Assembly: GCF_020623625.1 (NCBI RefSeq)
Contig: NC_060203.1
Coordinates: forward strand, 434,001 to 498,000
DNA length: 64,000 bases
Origin: Saccharomycodes ludwigii
Lineage: Eukaryota > Ascomycota > Saccharomycetes > Saccharomycodales > Saccharomycodaceae
Reading direction: 5' to 3'
Positions 14,862-24,596 of the stretch are shown one piece after another (within the stretch, counting starts at the first letter, position 1; every line of letters begins with the position of its first letter). Position numbers and translations under genes: made by a program. The notes below the pieces were generated by a model. The model did not search any database. It worked only from the letters and a program-made list of their open reading frames with translations, and was not told where the DNA came from.

Positions 14862-14885
14862 TACTGTTGTATGGTTAAGTTTCAT
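13515..14885 (-). CDS. SPT3: Spt3, histone-fold subunit of SAGA
   Basis: A 456-residue protein, longer than S. cerevisiae Spt3 (about 337). The conserved protein begins at KYRVEIQQMMFVSG (81-94), which sits near residue 6 in S. cerevisiae. The extra 75 residues are an N/T/S-rich extension with 14 consecutive Asn. Histone-fold sequence LIEDIVRGQVIEIL and DVIFLMRHDKAKVNRLRTYL follow, then the conserved QFMFNEQPL and MTKEEYVHWSDCRQASFTFR. A basic-acidic insertion (about 335-395) precedes the C-terminal signature RLFDGPDNAVNPIKPKHIEE and GGRLKTRPIIM. In SAGA, Spt3 pairs with Spt8 to deliver TBP to TATA promoters. The gene is chromosome IV-derived (YDR392W) yet lies between two chromosome XV genes. 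The internal ATG at residue 58 is an alternative start. Confidence 0.97.
14824..14861. repeat. TTA repeat encoding poly-Asn in SPT3
   Basis: About a dozen ATT/TTA units; on the minus strand they are AAT codons of the Asn tract near the SPT3 N-terminus. Confidence 0.9.
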
Positions 14886-15246
14886 CAGCTATTGCAGACA
14901 TGAAAAAGAAAAAAGAAAAAATAAAAAATAAAAATTTATTATTCTTATAATTTTGCATACTTTTTTTTTGATATAATCATTCAGTAATAAAAAAAAAATT
15001 AAAATTAAAAGAATTGTATGTAGTTTTTTTTTTTCTTTTTTCCAGTTAATATAAAAAAAATAAAAAGATACAAAAAAATATTCATATAATTTGTAAAAAA
15101 AAAACAACAAAAAGGTATTTTAAAGCCCAACCACACACAGGTATATAAATTAGCAGATAGCAAATAAAAAGTATTAAAGTTTATATCATCAACATTTGAA
15201 CTAACAAAGAATAAAGAGTTTACATTTACGGTTTAAAACACCACAC

Positions 15247-15277
<31 letters not shown>

Positions 15278-15314
15278 ATCTATCCATAATATAAACAGGT
15301 CAAAGACTCACCAT
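14886..15314. other. Divergent intergenic region SPT3/THI80
   Basis: A/T tracts throughout, including A30 at 15247-15276, 38 bp before the THI80 start. It holds both promoters. I recognised no specific activator site. Confidence 0.55.
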
Positions 15315-16319
15315 ATGTCATATACCAATAAAAGTGAGGAAACCAAAAATTTAACCATTGAAAATGACAAAGATGTGGTTCATATAGATGATATACCTCA
15401 AAATTACCCTACCGCAGAAATAATTAATTTATCAAATATTTTTAACCCACCTGAGACATCGGCGATAATCATCTTAAATCAAGAATTTGACATAACTTTT
15501 AAGCTGTTTACGAAAATATGGGAAAATTATAAATTAAAAATTTGCGCAGATGGTGGTGCCAATAGGTTGTTTGAATTTTTAACAAAAGAACAAAATATCA
15601 CGACTTCCATAGATACTGTCTTGGTTGAAAAGTATTTACCTAATTTTATAATAGGAGATCTGGATTCTTTGAAACCTGAAATTGCTGATTTTTACAGTAG
15701 GCATAAAGTGAAAATAATCCAGCAGAAAACTCAATATTCATCAGATTTAACTAAAAGTTTGCATCTATGTTATACGTACTTCCTTTCATTATCTTCTAAA
15801 GATGATCCATTGGACCAGATATTTCAAGGCGACAGGTCAAACAACTATGGTGTTGAATTAGAAAAAGGTATACACACGTTGTTTAAAAAGCATATGAACC
15901 AAAACAATATTTTTAGTAGATGTCAAATTGTATGCATTAATGGTATTGGTGGACGATTTGATCAAACTATACAATCAATACACCATTTATACGATAATTA
16001 TCATTGTAAAAATGGAGAGTTGTTATTTATCACTAAGGCTGATATAATATTTAGTATAGCTGGTCATGATGATGGTGGTTGCTTTTTACAATATGATTCG
16101 ACCTTTTTTCAAAATTGTGGATCCTGTGGCATTTTGCCAATTGGTAAACCAACAACAATCAACTTGACAAAGGGATTGAAATGGGATGTTGTCAACTGGG
16201 ATACAGATATTGGTACTGGTGGTTCTGTGAGTACTAGTAATTATTTTGTCAACGATTGTGGTATTTATATAAATTGTAAAGATGACTTAATTATGAGTAT
16301 TGAGTACAATTGGTCCTAG
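15315..16319 (+). CDS. THI80: Thiamine pyrophosphokinase
   Basis: A 334-residue enzyme, against about 319 in S. cerevisiae. It transfers pyrophosphate from ATP to thiamine to make the cofactor TPP in the cytosol. Family motifs are clear: KICADGGANRLFEF (75-88), FIIGDLDSLKPE (111-122), the acidic QYSSDLTKSLHLC, and ICINGIGGRFDQTIQSIHHL in the middle. The C-terminal beta domain contains GLKWDV and the conserved GTGGSVSTSN, the thiamine-binding side of the dimer. The ATG at 15315 gives a 45-residue leader before conserved sequence, similar to S. cerevisiae. In S. cerevisiae THI80 sits next to LSC1 on the opposite strand; here it is at the far end of the inverted block. Confidence 0.97.
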   Translation: MSYTNKSEETKNLTIENDKDVVHIDDIPQNYPTAEIINLSNIFNPPETSAIIILNQEFDITFKLFTKIWENYKLKICADGGANRLFEFLTKEQNITTSIDTVLVEKYLPNFIIGDLDSLKPEIADFYSRHKVKIIQQKTQYSSDLTKSLHLCYTYFLSLSSKDDPLDQIFQGDRSNNYGVELEKGIHTLFKKHMNQNNIFSRCQIVCINGIGGRFDQTIQSIHHLYDNYHCKNGELLFITKADIIFSIAGHDDGGCFLQYDSTFFQNCGSCGILPIGKPTTINLTKGLKWDVVNWDTDIGTGGSVSTSNYFVNDCGIYINCKDDLIMSIEYNWS

Positions 16320-16840
16320 ATTTAAATACACAGCCCTAAACAGACTTGCACTTTTATTATTTAGGGCTTTGTATTTTTTTTTTTTTTCTTTTCTTTTTTC
16401 TTTTTTTTTCTTTTCTTTTTTTTCTTTTTTTAATTCCTTTAATTTCCCTTTATCTCCTTTTTACCTTTTTTTTATATTTTATTACAAATTACAAATTGCA
16501 AATTACAAATTTATAATAAAAATATTACTAAGTATTATTAATGAAAAAAAAACACGTAATTTACGAGTATTTAGATTCATGGTCGTATATACTTATGCGT
16601 AAACATGTAAGCATAATAATATATATATCACTATCAATTATAATATTACAACTTAGTATCGAATCTTGCATTCTTGCATTAAAATGTTAACCCATTGATA
16701 TATATATACACCAGATAGTTCAAGTAAAAGTAAAAGTAAAAAAAAATATATTTCTCATCTTTTTAGTATTATACTATCTTAATTTTAAATAATAAAAGCT
16801 AAACAGGATTAAAAACAAAGAAACAAAAAAACCTTCCCAC
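16320..16840. other. Intergenic region THI80/ATR1-like, right edge of an inferred inversion
   Basis: T-rich sequence at 16372-16438 follows the THI80 stop, then short ACAAATT repeats at about 16484-16511, (TA)n and three GTAAAA units near 16725-16741. No gene seen. Confidence 0.55.
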
Positions 16841-18517
16841 ATGGAAAATCGTGACAATAATAACGTTGCTTCCATTGTTGATAGTGTTAGCAGCAGAAGT
16901 ACATATAGTACAAGTAATAGCACTGAAGAATATAATGATGTCAATATCACCAAGGAGGATCAGCCGGCTCAAGACAGTAACTTTGAATATGCGGCTTCAA
17001 CAATTACAAATCCCAGGGAACATTATTTCCAAGGGAGCGCACTAAAAGAATATCTATTTATCATGACAGCAATGTTAACACAGGTTTTGAATCAAAGTGG
17101 TACTACTCAGACATTAACTTTATTTAATGTCTTGAGTAAAAGTTTTAACAGTAGTACTCAACAATCAAGTTGGCTTATGGCTTCGTTTCCATTGGTGTCA
17201 GGGTCCTTTATTTTGATCAGTGGCCAATTAGGTGATATATATGGCCTAAAAAAAGTCCTAATGTTTGGATACGTCATGATTTGTATATGGGCCCTTATCG
17301 CCGGCCTTTCGATGTATGCTCATAATTCAGAGTTTTTCATTGTTTGTAGAGCTTTTCAAGGTTTTGGCATTGCATTTATTTTACCTAACGTTATGGGAAT
17401 AGTTGGCAATATATATTTACCAGGTACTCAAAAGAAAAACATGGTTATTAGTTTAATTGGAGCATGTGCTCCTATAGGTGCTACTTGTGGTACGTTTTGG
17501 TCAGGCTTGATAGCCCATTATAGTTCCAATTGGGCCTGGACATTTTATGCATATTCTATATTAAGCTTTCTATGTTTAATTGCCGTTATATTTTGTGTTC
17601 CATCAAATATACCTAAAAACACTAGAAATATTAAGATGGACTGGATAGGTAGTTTTATTGGTGTTGTTGGATTAATTTTATTCAATTTTGTTTGGAATCA
17701 AGCTCCAATAGTTGGTTGGAATCAAGCATATTGTATTGCTTTACTTATTATAGGATTTGTATTCATAATATTGTTTTTTATTTATGAATTAAAATTTGCC
17801 CAATACCCCTTGATACCTAAAGCTATATTTCATAATCACAGGCTTCTGTTAATTTTGACGGCTGTATTTTTGGGTTGGGGTTCATTTAGTAATTGGATGT
17901 TCTACTATGTTAATATTTTGTTAAATTTAAGACACTATTCTACTTTATGGACGGGTGGTACATACTTTGTATTTTTCATATTTGGTTTTAGTGCTGCTTT
18001 AATTGTTGGATTTACCATCAAAAGAATAAATCCTTCAATATTATTATTTTTTTCCATGTGTGCTTTTACTACCGGTTCAGCAATGTTGTCGGTTGTTCCA
18101 GTTCATCAAAACTTTTTCAGAATGACTTTTGGAATGATGATAATTTTAAGTTTTGGTATGGATTTTTCTTTTCCATCCTCTTCCATTGTATTAAGTGATG
18201 AATTACCAAGAGCAAATCAAGGGATGGCCGGCTCCTTAGTTAATACAATGATCAATTATGGGATGTCATTGTTTCTTGGCTTTGGTACTACGGTTGAAGC
18301 AGAAGTTAGAAAAAAACACCCAGATGATGTATTACTTGGCTATAGAGCTGCTTTATATTTTAGCACTGGACTAGCTGGATTGGGTATTTGTGTTGCTGCG
18401 GTTTATATGATTGAACATTTATTGTTTGCAAGACTGAAAACAAATACAGATAAAGACAATGGCGAAAACAACAATTTTGGCATGTTGGAAGCAGACAAGA
18501 ATGAAATATCAAATTAA
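16841..18517 (+). CDS. ATR1: MFS transporter of the Atr1 family (DHA2-type drug/boron efflux)
   Basis: A 558-residue polytopic membrane protein with a 65-residue hydrophilic N-terminus. It closely follows S. cerevisiae Atr1 and its paralogue YMR279C: NQSGTTQTLTLFNVLS, SWLMASFPLVSGSFILISGQ (111-130), MFS motif A GQLGDIYGLKK (128-138), RAFQGFGIAFILPNVMGIVG, and MDWIGSFIGVVGLILFNFVW then NQAPIVGWNQAY. About fourteen membrane segments are expected from the family. Atr1 exports borate and aminotriazole at the plasma membrane; substrate cannot be read from sequence, and the related Amf1 is a less likely match. No Atr1 homologue belongs to this neighbourhood in S. cerevisiae, so the gene arrived by rearrangement; it lies at the right edge of the PNO1-THI80 inversion. 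Its base composition looks like its neighbours. Confidence 0.85.
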   Translation: MENRDNNNVASIVDSVSSRSTYSTSNSTEEYNDVNITKEDQPAQDSNFEYAASTITNPREHYFQGSALKEYLFIMTAMLTQVLNQSGTTQTLTLFNVLSKSFNSSTQQSSWLMASFPLVSGSFILISGQLGDIYGLKKVLMFGYVMICIWALIAGLSMYAHNSEFFIVCRAFQGFGIAFILPNVMGIVGNIYLPGTQKKNMVISLIGACAPIGATCGTFWSGLIAHYSSNWAWTFYAYSILSFLCLIAVIFCVPSNIPKNTRNIKMDWIGSFIGVVGLILFNFVWNQAPIVGWNQAYCIALLIIGFVFIILFFIYELKFAQYPLIPKAIFHNHRLLLILTAVFLGWGSFSNWMFYYVNILLNLRHYSTLWTGGTYFVFFIFGFSAALIVGFTIKRINPSILLFFSMCAFTTGSAMLSVVPVHQNFFRMTFGMMIILSFGMDFSFPSSSIVLSDELPRANQGMAGSLVNTMINYGMSLFLGFGTTVEAEVRKKHPDDVLLGYRAALYFSTGLAGLGICVAAVYMIEHLLFARLKTNTDKDNGENNNFGMLEADKNEISN

Positions 18518-19091
18518 TAGAATAACCTAGACAAACTATGATTTGTGAGCGTATAAGATTCAGGCAAAGATAAAAAAAAAAAAAAAAAAAGAAAGAAAGA
18601 AAGAAAGAAAGAAAATAAGAAAATAGAAAAAAGAAAATCTTTATCTAACAAGTTGCTCAATTGCTTACATAGTTTCTGTTTTTGGTTAGTATAGACACAT
18701 AAATATATATATATCATTTCTACTTTTATAAATTTACGATAAAAAAGAAAGGAAAAAGTCAAAATAGTTTCCTTATAGCAATTTTTTTTTTTTTTTTGCT
18801 CTCTTCAAATATTTTCATAGGAGCGAGCGGGTTGGTAAGGGTTTGATTTAATTGATGAAAGCTGCGGGTGTAAAATAAATTTTCTTTCCATGCATATAAA
18901 AAAAAAAAAAAATGATGCATTTCTAAAAGCAAAACAGGTCAAATTTAGAGCTTTCATTATACACTTAGTTTAATAATGACCATTTCTCAGTTACTTAAAT
19001 ATATGGTAAAAGAACAAACAATTTACAGTTTATAATATAGAGTACATTTGATACAATAATAAGATTAATATATAACTCACTGTATTAACGC
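18518..19091. other. Intergenic region ATR1-like/MDM32
   Basis: A purine tract at 18572-18620 contains an A run followed by GAAA repeats (18591-18614). A T16 tract lies near 18782, and a more complex stretch runs from about 18800 to 18880. No tRNA or ORF supported. Confidence 0.55.
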
Positions 19092-20954
19092 ATGAAAAAG
19101 GTTTTACCATCAATAACAAGATATAGTACCTCAAGGTACTTTTTATCAAATACAACAAAAGTGTCTAGAATACCTATAACTAAAATACCAATATTTTCCC
19201 CTATATTTTATCAATTGCATAATACGCATAATTTTTCCACTTTTCAAAGATTAAATTATGCTACGTACAAAAATCACAATGAAGATTTAAATGAGCATTA
19301 TACCATGAAACCACCTTTTAAACCAACGAAAGAGCAGTTATTAAAAAATTCAAAGGGTTTTTTGGAAAGGTTTAGAATTAGATCAAAATGGTTGTTAATT
19401 AAAGATTATAGGCCCTTTAATGTAGACGAAATAAGTACATTATTTTCCTGGTTTTTTATTTTTCAAATATTATGGATTATTTTGGGGACAACAACTTTTG
19501 TTTCCTTGATATTGTTTTCCGTAGATAAAATTTTAGGTACAAACAAGGATTTTGTATCAATGATTTTGAATAAAAGTAAATGGGGCGCAGATAAAAATAT
19601 ACAATTTGTGGTTATGGGTGATGTTTCACCAAATTGGAGAAAGGGATTTCTAGCATTTAAGTGCTTGAGAATAAAGACTAAAAATGCAAATAGCAGTGAA
19701 CCAATATTTTTTGATTTAACAATTAAAAAATTAGAATTAACTTTATCCTTAAGAAAATGGCTGAATGGCCAGGGCCTAATAAATGAAATAAATTTGAGGG
19801 GTATTGAGGGGAATATTAATCTATGGGAAGATCCAATGGCCAATAATTGGATTAAGAATCATAATTACCAAATAAACAAAATCGTCTGTCAAGATTGTCA
19901 TTTTATTTACAACGAGGATTTAAACATAAACATTTTCAACATGACTTTGCCCAAGCTAAGATTTAAATATTGTATGGTTGATTTTTTCAATGCTACTGTG
20001 GTTTCCGGGTCAATAAATGACTCTTTGTTTACAATTCATAAGAGACAACACAGTTTGGCGTATACAAAGGATTTATCGCATGATCTAGCATCTTCCTGGG
20101 AAAGAATAAGTAGGTTAAGGATAGACCAAACATCTATTAGGGATTTAGGTCTACCTCGGTCAAAAAGTTTCAATTGGATTGATGATGGTAAACTGGAAAT
20201 AACCGCTGATATAATGATACCTAAAATAGAATCGGTTGATACTGACAATAACGATCATACCCCTAACAATAACATGGAAGATCATGATTCAAAAGTCAAC
20301 AAGTATATAGTTATGGATTTCAAATTTAAATTTAAGGATTTGTCAGCAAAGTTGCCGTCTGAAAACCCACATTTGTCTAATGATGCCACCATTTTAAAAC
20401 TTGATGAATTAAAACCCTTAATCACATATGTAAACTCCAAAAAAACATGGTATCACTCTATGAGGCAAAAATATGGTGATCCATTTTTGTCATCACTGCG
20501 CTCATCTACTTATATAAGTAATGAATCACCGGCAAACAATAGTAGTCGTAATAGCGGTAATGCCTTGGGAGATATGGGATGGACGTTTACTGATGATCAA
20601 ATACAACACAAAAGTTCATATCCGGAAATAACAGTATTTTCATGGCCAGAAGACGAAGATGGGAATAATTCCGAAGGTGGTAAAGAAATTATCAAGTATC
20701 ATAATATAGATAGAGATACTAATAATAATGAAATAATATTGACGTGTAGAGTGGTAGAGAACGTTCAGGACTTGAGAAATAAACTATTATTTAAAGAAAC
20801 CAAAATTTATGACATGGTAACGATGGAATTATATTATGATTTAATGAAAGTTGTAGAAGACTGGGAATATAAAAAAAATCATGATTGGACTAAGTTATGG
20901 ACAGCCACTTTTATGTCTCAATTATTAATTTTAGGATTGGGGTCCATCGCATAA
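19092..20954 (+). CDS. MDM32: Mdm31/Mdm32-family mitochondrial inner membrane protein, Mdm32 by position
   Basis: A 620-residue protein with a basic, serine/threonine-rich N-terminal presequence and a first membrane segment at about 116-144 (ISTLFSWFFIFQILWIILGT). The family core follows: WGADKNIQFVVMGDVSPNWR, LTLSLRKWLNGQGLINEINL and RGIEGNINLWEDP. A short hydrophobic segment ends the protein. In yeast, Mdm31 and Mdm32 sit in separate inner-membrane complexes needed for mitochondrial shape, nucleoid stability and lipid exchange. The split between the two paralogues cannot be made on motifs alone; neighbours THI80 and SPP2 match the MDM32 locus (YOR147W). An N-rich, acidic insertion (about 375-400) is variable. 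Confidence 0.88.
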   Translation: MKKVLPSITRYSTSRYFLSNTTKVSRIPITKIPIFSPIFYQLHNTHNFSTFQRLNYATYKNHNEDLNEHYTMKPPFKPTKEQLLKNSKGFLERFRIRSKWLLIKDYRPFNVDEISTLFSWFFIFQILWIILGTTTFVSLILFSVDKILGTNKDFVSMILNKSKWGADKNIQFVVMGDVSPNWRKGFLAFKCLRIKTKNANSSEPIFFDLTIKKLELTLSLRKWLNGQGLINEINLRGIEGNINLWEDPMANNWIKNHNYQINKIVCQDCHFIYNEDLNINIFNMTLPKLRFKYCMVDFFNATVVSGSINDSLFTIHKRQHSLAYTKDLSHDLASSWERISRLRIDQTSIRDLGLPRSKSFNWIDDGKLEITADIMIPKIESVDTDNNDHTPNNNMEDHDSKVNKYIVMDFKFKFKDLSAKLPSENPHLSNDATILKLDELKPLITYVNSKKTWYHSMRQKYGDPFLSSLRSSTYISNESPANNSSRNSGNALGDMGWTFTDDQIQHKSSYPEITVFSWPEDEDGNNSEGGKEIIKYHNIDRDTNNNEIILTCRVVENVQDLRNKLLFKETKIYDMVTMELYYDLMKVVEDWEYKKNHDWTKLWTATFMSQLLILGLGSIA

Positions 20955-20960
20955 TGGTCA

Positions 20961-20962
<2 letters not shown>

Positions 20963-21009
<47 letters not shown>
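20963..21009. repeat. (TTA)n microsatellite between MDM32 and SPP2
   Basis: About 15.7 perfect TTA units, eight bases after the MDM32 stop codon, in the short convergent spacer with SPP2. Confidence 0.95.
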
Positions 21010-21054
21010 GATTATGACTTTTGTATTTCCGTATGAATAAAATAAATTATTATT

Positions 21055-21057
<3 letters not shown>

Positions 21058-21085
<28 letters not shown>
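21058..21085. repeat. (AT)14 microsatellite
   Basis: Fourteen AT units lie in the same 251-bp spacer between the convergent genes MDM32 and SPP2. Confidence 0.93.
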
Positions 21086-21088
<3 letters not shown>

Positions 21089-21205
21089 ATTGCTATCTGT
21101 ATATAGTTGTATATAGTACTTGAAACAAACGAATTTTTAATGATTAGTGTGTTATTTTGTTTTGATTATCTTTAGCTCTTTCCTTTTGTTATTTCTCATC
21201 CAATT

Positions 21206-21862
21206 TCAAAGTTTTGGTATCTTTATTAAAGGAAAAAATCGTTCGTCACCTTTGTCTTTATTGTTGATATGATTATGTAGTTTATTAATAGTAGAGTCAG
21301 TTGCTTTAGCACCTATCCCTGTATATTCTTGTCCTTTTGCTATGGTATCACTAGTAGAAATGCTACCATTATTGCTGTTTGTAACCATGTTTTTGGATTG
21401 CTTTACGTTACCACCATCTTCCACCTCATTCCCATCATAACCCATTCCTCGTAGTATTCCTATACCAAACTGTTTAATTGGAACTTTCTCGTATTCTTGT
21501 AATGAAGTAATTTTCTGTTCGTTATTTAAAATTTCTGTGGGTGCTTTAATGGTTATTTTTTCTTTTTTATTAGAGGATTGCTCATCATCACTGAACTTAG
21601 ATTTAGAAATTTCATTAATAGATATTTTGCTTATCAATTTTTGTCTTTTCCTTTTACGTTTATTTAAAAAAGCATCACTATCATTTTTGAGACTTTCATT
21701 ATCAATATCAAATGATATTTTTTCATTTTTAACACATGGAAACGAATTGCCTTCCTCCTTATTATCGATGCTATTGAGGGTATTGTTTCTTTGAATAATA
21801 TTTTTATTGCGTTTAGGATTATTTTTCTTGGCAGTTTTTAAATTGATTGAAATACGTTCCAT
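21206..21862 (-). CDS. SPP2: Spp2, G-patch activator of the splicing helicase Prp2
   Basis: A 218-residue, lysine- and asparagine-rich protein, against about 185 in S. cerevisiae. The N-terminus is basic (ISINLKTAKKNNPKRNKN), as in Spp2 where SLKL/FKxxKK sequences open the protein. The functional G-patch is VPIKQFGIGILRGMGYDG (about 127-144), with the characteristic FGxxxLRGMGYDG. Spp2 binds Prp2 through this element and couples its ATPase to spliceosome activation before the first splicing step. The C-terminus is low-complexity. Position beside MDM32 matches YOR148C. Confidence 0.94.
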   Translation of the reverse strand: MERISINLKTAKKNNPKRNKNIIQRNNTLNSIDNKEEGNSFPCVKNEKISFDIDNESLKNDSDAFLNKRKRKRQKLISKISINEISKSKFSDDEQSSNKKEKITIKAPTEILNNEQKITSLQEYEKVPIKQFGIGILRGMGYDGNEVEDGGNVKQSKNMVTNSNNGSISTSDTIAKGQEYTGIGAKATDSTINKLHNHINNKDKGDERFFPLIKIPKL

Positions 21863-22502
21863 GCTCAGTTTTCTAGAATTTTAATTACTTTTAATTATGC
21901 GATAACCGGAAGTTATAACAATCTCTACTACTTATTTAGCTTTTGTTCAATGTTTGACTAAATGTTTAATGGCATGTGGCACCTTTGACGAATGTTGGAA
22001 TTTTGTTGCTCTGGATTAATCATTGCAACATTTTATTTCCAAACAGCGAATATCCGAATTTGTACCGGATAAAATTAAAGTTATACAATCGTTATTTATC
22101 TACAAAAGAAAGAAAGAGAGAGAAAAAACTTTAAAAAGCTACTGAAATTTCATTGGTTTTTTAATTTTCATCAAAAATCTCGGAAAAAAATATATATATA
22201 TATCTCGAGTATGCATTTCTACGTAGATATCAGAAGGTTAATTTTGAACCTTTATTTACCGACAATTATAACTATCAGAACGAGTAGTATAAAGAGTAAA
22301 TTAGTTTGGTACTTTATTATTTTATTTAAATATACATATACATGTATTATTAAACCTTTTTATAATGGCACATAATATTTCGAATCTTTTTCTTTTTATT
22401 TTCCATTTCCTATTTTTATTTTTCTTTATTTTTGAATTTCAAATCCTCTTTTTAATCTTACATTATACAAATAGTTAAAACTTATGCATATCCATTGCAT
22501 TT
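21863..22502. other. Divergent intergenic region SPP2/SHE9
   Basis: Contains an everted CCG-N9-CGG element (22051-22071), a purine-rich stretch at about 22106-22128, a short (TA)n run near 22190 and T-rich sequence before SHE9. No RNA gene or ORF supported. Confidence 0.55.
22051..22071. promoter_or_regulatory. Everted CCG-N9-CGG dyad
   Basis: TATCCG and CGGATA form perfect 6-bp arms around a 9-bp spacer. CCG/CGG triplets in dyad are the usual target of Zn2Cys6 regulators, but I know no factor assigned to this everted 9-bp spacing. Confidence 0.35.
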
Positions 22503-24131
22503 ATGACTTTGATTCAACATTGGAATTCCATGCTAGCTAGAATATCCCCTACTATTCCATTAACGAGGCACCGTAAATATAATTTACAATTGTTTAAATA
22601 CTACGGTAAGCTGTATAAGAAATATGATAAAACTGAGCCCCCTAAAACTATTCAATTGTTATTACTTCACGATTTATTAAAGAGGAACTATTCTGGTAAA
22701 ATTCCAAAGCCCGATAACGCTGACAACCTTAAGGGCACCTTAGAAAATAATCATATTAACCCAGAAAATAAAATAATTGCTGAAAATAATAAATCAACGG
22801 CAATAACTAAGATATCAGGCAGCATGGAAAGCAAAATACACGATATTTTAAAAAAAACCAAACTAAAATATTTTAAAACTAAAGATTTAATTTTAAAATA
22901 TGCTTCTGCTATCAAAAAACAATATAACAAATCAGTAAAAGCTATTAAAGAGGCTAATGAGAAGTTCGATCAACAGGAAAAGGAAGCAACCAGGCTAAAT
23001 TATAACACAGACTTGAAAACACATTCCAAGATCCAAAATTTGCCATCCGAATTAGAAAAAAAAAGAATGCAATGGGCCAGAAAATTAAGTTTTTATATGG
23101 ATTCATTGCAAGAAACCATTTTTACAGCTACAAGAGCGTTAAACGATGTCACTGGTTACAGTTCTATTCAAAAATTAAGAAATTCTATTGAAGTCATGGA
23201 AAAAGAACTAGAAGATCAGAAACAATTGGGTAAGGAGGCTAAAAAGAAGTATGAACATGCCCTTTTGATTAGAACACAATCACAAAGTGAATTGAATGAG
23301 TTATTACAAAGGAAAAATTCGTGGAATGCAGAAGATTTGAATAGATTTACCACTTTGTTTAAAGAGGATTCAAAGAATCAGCAAAAGGAGGAGGATTGTG
23401 CAAAAACCCTTAAAGAGGCTGAATTAAAGGAGGAATCTTTAGGGAATGAATTGTACAAAGCTATTCTAACAAGATATCACGAAGAACAAATTTGGTCTGA
23501 TAAAATTAGAAGAACATCCACATGGGGAACTTTTATGTTAATGAGTGTTAATATTTTGTTATTCGTCGTCGTCCAATTACTGTTGGAACCTTGGAAAAGG
23601 AGAAGGCTGGTGAGATCATTCGAAGATAAAGTTAAAGTAGCCCTTGAAGAAAACAAAACTGAACAAGATGTCAGATTTGACAAACTTCTGGGTTTATTAG
23701 ACGATCGGCCAGAAGACAAGGCCTTAATAGAAAAAGCCTTGTTATCTAAATCTGAAACTGAATTTGATAATTTGAAGGGGAAACTAAACCAAGATTTAAA
23801 CGCTAGCAGCGATAGTGCTGGAGGGGAAGATCTTTTGAATAAAAAGCCTGTAGAAGAAGATAAAGATGATACCAAAGAGGATAATGGTAATGAAGTAACT
23901 AATGATGATGTAATTATTTCGATGAATAACAGTAATTCTATTGGTTTAGAATCGCCAATTTTAAAATTCATGATCAAATTAATAATTAAATTAGATAACT
24001 TAATTATTAACAATTTTTATATTTCACAAGTTTCAAAAGAAGTAAAATCACACGTGCTTTATATGTGGAGGATAATTGAATCCAAATTTTACGATATATT
24101 CTCATTAATGGCAACAAAGAAAGATTCCTAG
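22503..24131 (+). CDS. SHE9: She9/Mdm33, mitochondrial inner membrane morphology protein
   Basis: A 542-residue protein, against about 456 in S. cerevisiae. Long coiled-coil segments fill residues 130-345, including the conserved [20 protein letters not shown] and [21 protein letters not shown] membrane segment at about 343-361 ([19 protein letters not shown]) is followed at once by [16 protein letters not shown]. The tail beyond about residue 415 is acidic and N-rich and lengthens the protein. In yeast it is an inner-membrane protein with matrix-exposed coiled coils that controls membrane fission and organelle shape. The ATG at 22503 is the first in frame. Its place next to RPT3 matches YDR393W-YDR394W. 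Confidence 0.94.
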   Translation: MTLIQHWNSMLARISPTIPLTRHRKYNLQLFKYYGKLYKKYDKTEPPKTIQLLLLHDLLKRNYSGKIPKPDNADNLKGTLENNHINPENKIIAENNKSTAITKISGSMESKIHDILKKTKLKYFKTKDLILKYASAIKKQYNKSVKAIKEANEKFDQQEKEATRLNYNTDLKTHSKIQNLPSELEKKRMQWARKLSFYMDSLQETIFTATRALNDVTGYSSIQKLRNSIEVMEKELEDQKQLGKEAKKKYEHALLIRTQSQSELNELLQRKNSWNAEDLNRFTTLFKEDSKNQQKEEDCAKTLKEAELKEESLGNELYKAILTRYHEEQIWSDKIRRTSTWGTFMLMSVNILLFVVVQLLLEPWKRRRLVRSFEDKVKVALEENKTEQDVRFDKLLGLLDDRPEDKALIEKALLSKSETEFDNLKGKLNQDLNASSDSAGGEDLLNKKPVEEDKDDTKEDNGNEVTNDDVIISMNNSNSIGLESPILKFMIKLIIKLDNLIINNFYISQVSKEVKSHVLYMWRIIESKFYDIFSLMATKKDS

Positions 24132-24354
24132 TGGTATTTATTTATTAGAAAAATAATAATTAAAAAGAAAAAGGAAAAGAAAAACATTTGTAGTTGAAGA
24201 ATACATAAGGTTTATATTCTGTAATTAGCATTTTTTTTTTTTTTTTTGTTTTCTACTGCTTTATAGTATATTATTTACAAAGTGTCAGCGACAATTTTTA
24301 ACTCGAGGAAAGTTTTTTGTTTTTTTTTTTTTCTGTTGATATTTTTATGTGTTT

Positions 24355-24362
24355 TTACCCGG
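24355..24362 (+). promoter_or_regulatory. Reb1-type site TTACCCGG
   Basis: An exact match to the Reb1 core TTACCCGG, 235 bp upstream of the RPT3 start and 38 bp from the PACE-like element. Reb1 usually creates a nucleosome-free promoter. Confidence 0.5.
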
Positions 24363-24399
24363 TTACCTTTATTTTTTTTATTTTTTTTTAAGTTAAAGG

Positions 24400-24408
24400 A
24401 GTGGCAAA
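24400..24408 (+). promoter_or_regulatory. PACE-like Rpn4 site AGTGGCAAA
   Basis: AGTGGCAAA differs from the proteasome-associated control element GGTGGCAAA only at the first base. It lies 188 bp upstream of RPT3, a proteasome gene, which is where Rpn4 sites are expected. Confidence 0.6.
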
Positions 24409-24596
24409 ATGACAAAATTAACAAAAAAAAAAAAACAAATTTATTTGCTATTCATTTTCAACAGCTTTTTATTACTTCTTTTCACAACTACATAGAATTA
24501 GAACCTGTAAATTAAATAATCTATCTTTTTTTTTTTTTCAATTAAAATAAATAGCCCACAACAAAAAAGGAAAATAAACTAATAAGTAATATCATA

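Larger units (their letters stand above)
24132..24596. other. Intergenic region SHE9/RPT3 (RPT3 promoter)
   Basis: T tracts at about 24231-24247 and 24317-24332, a Reb1-type site at 24355-24362 and a PACE-like site at 24400-24408 upstream of RPT3. Confidence 0.6.

Noticed and set aside
16466-16480. TTTTATATTTT matching the S. cerevisiae ARS consensus
   Set aside because: Such matches are frequent by chance in sequence this AT-rich, and the origin motif of this lineage is unknown to me.
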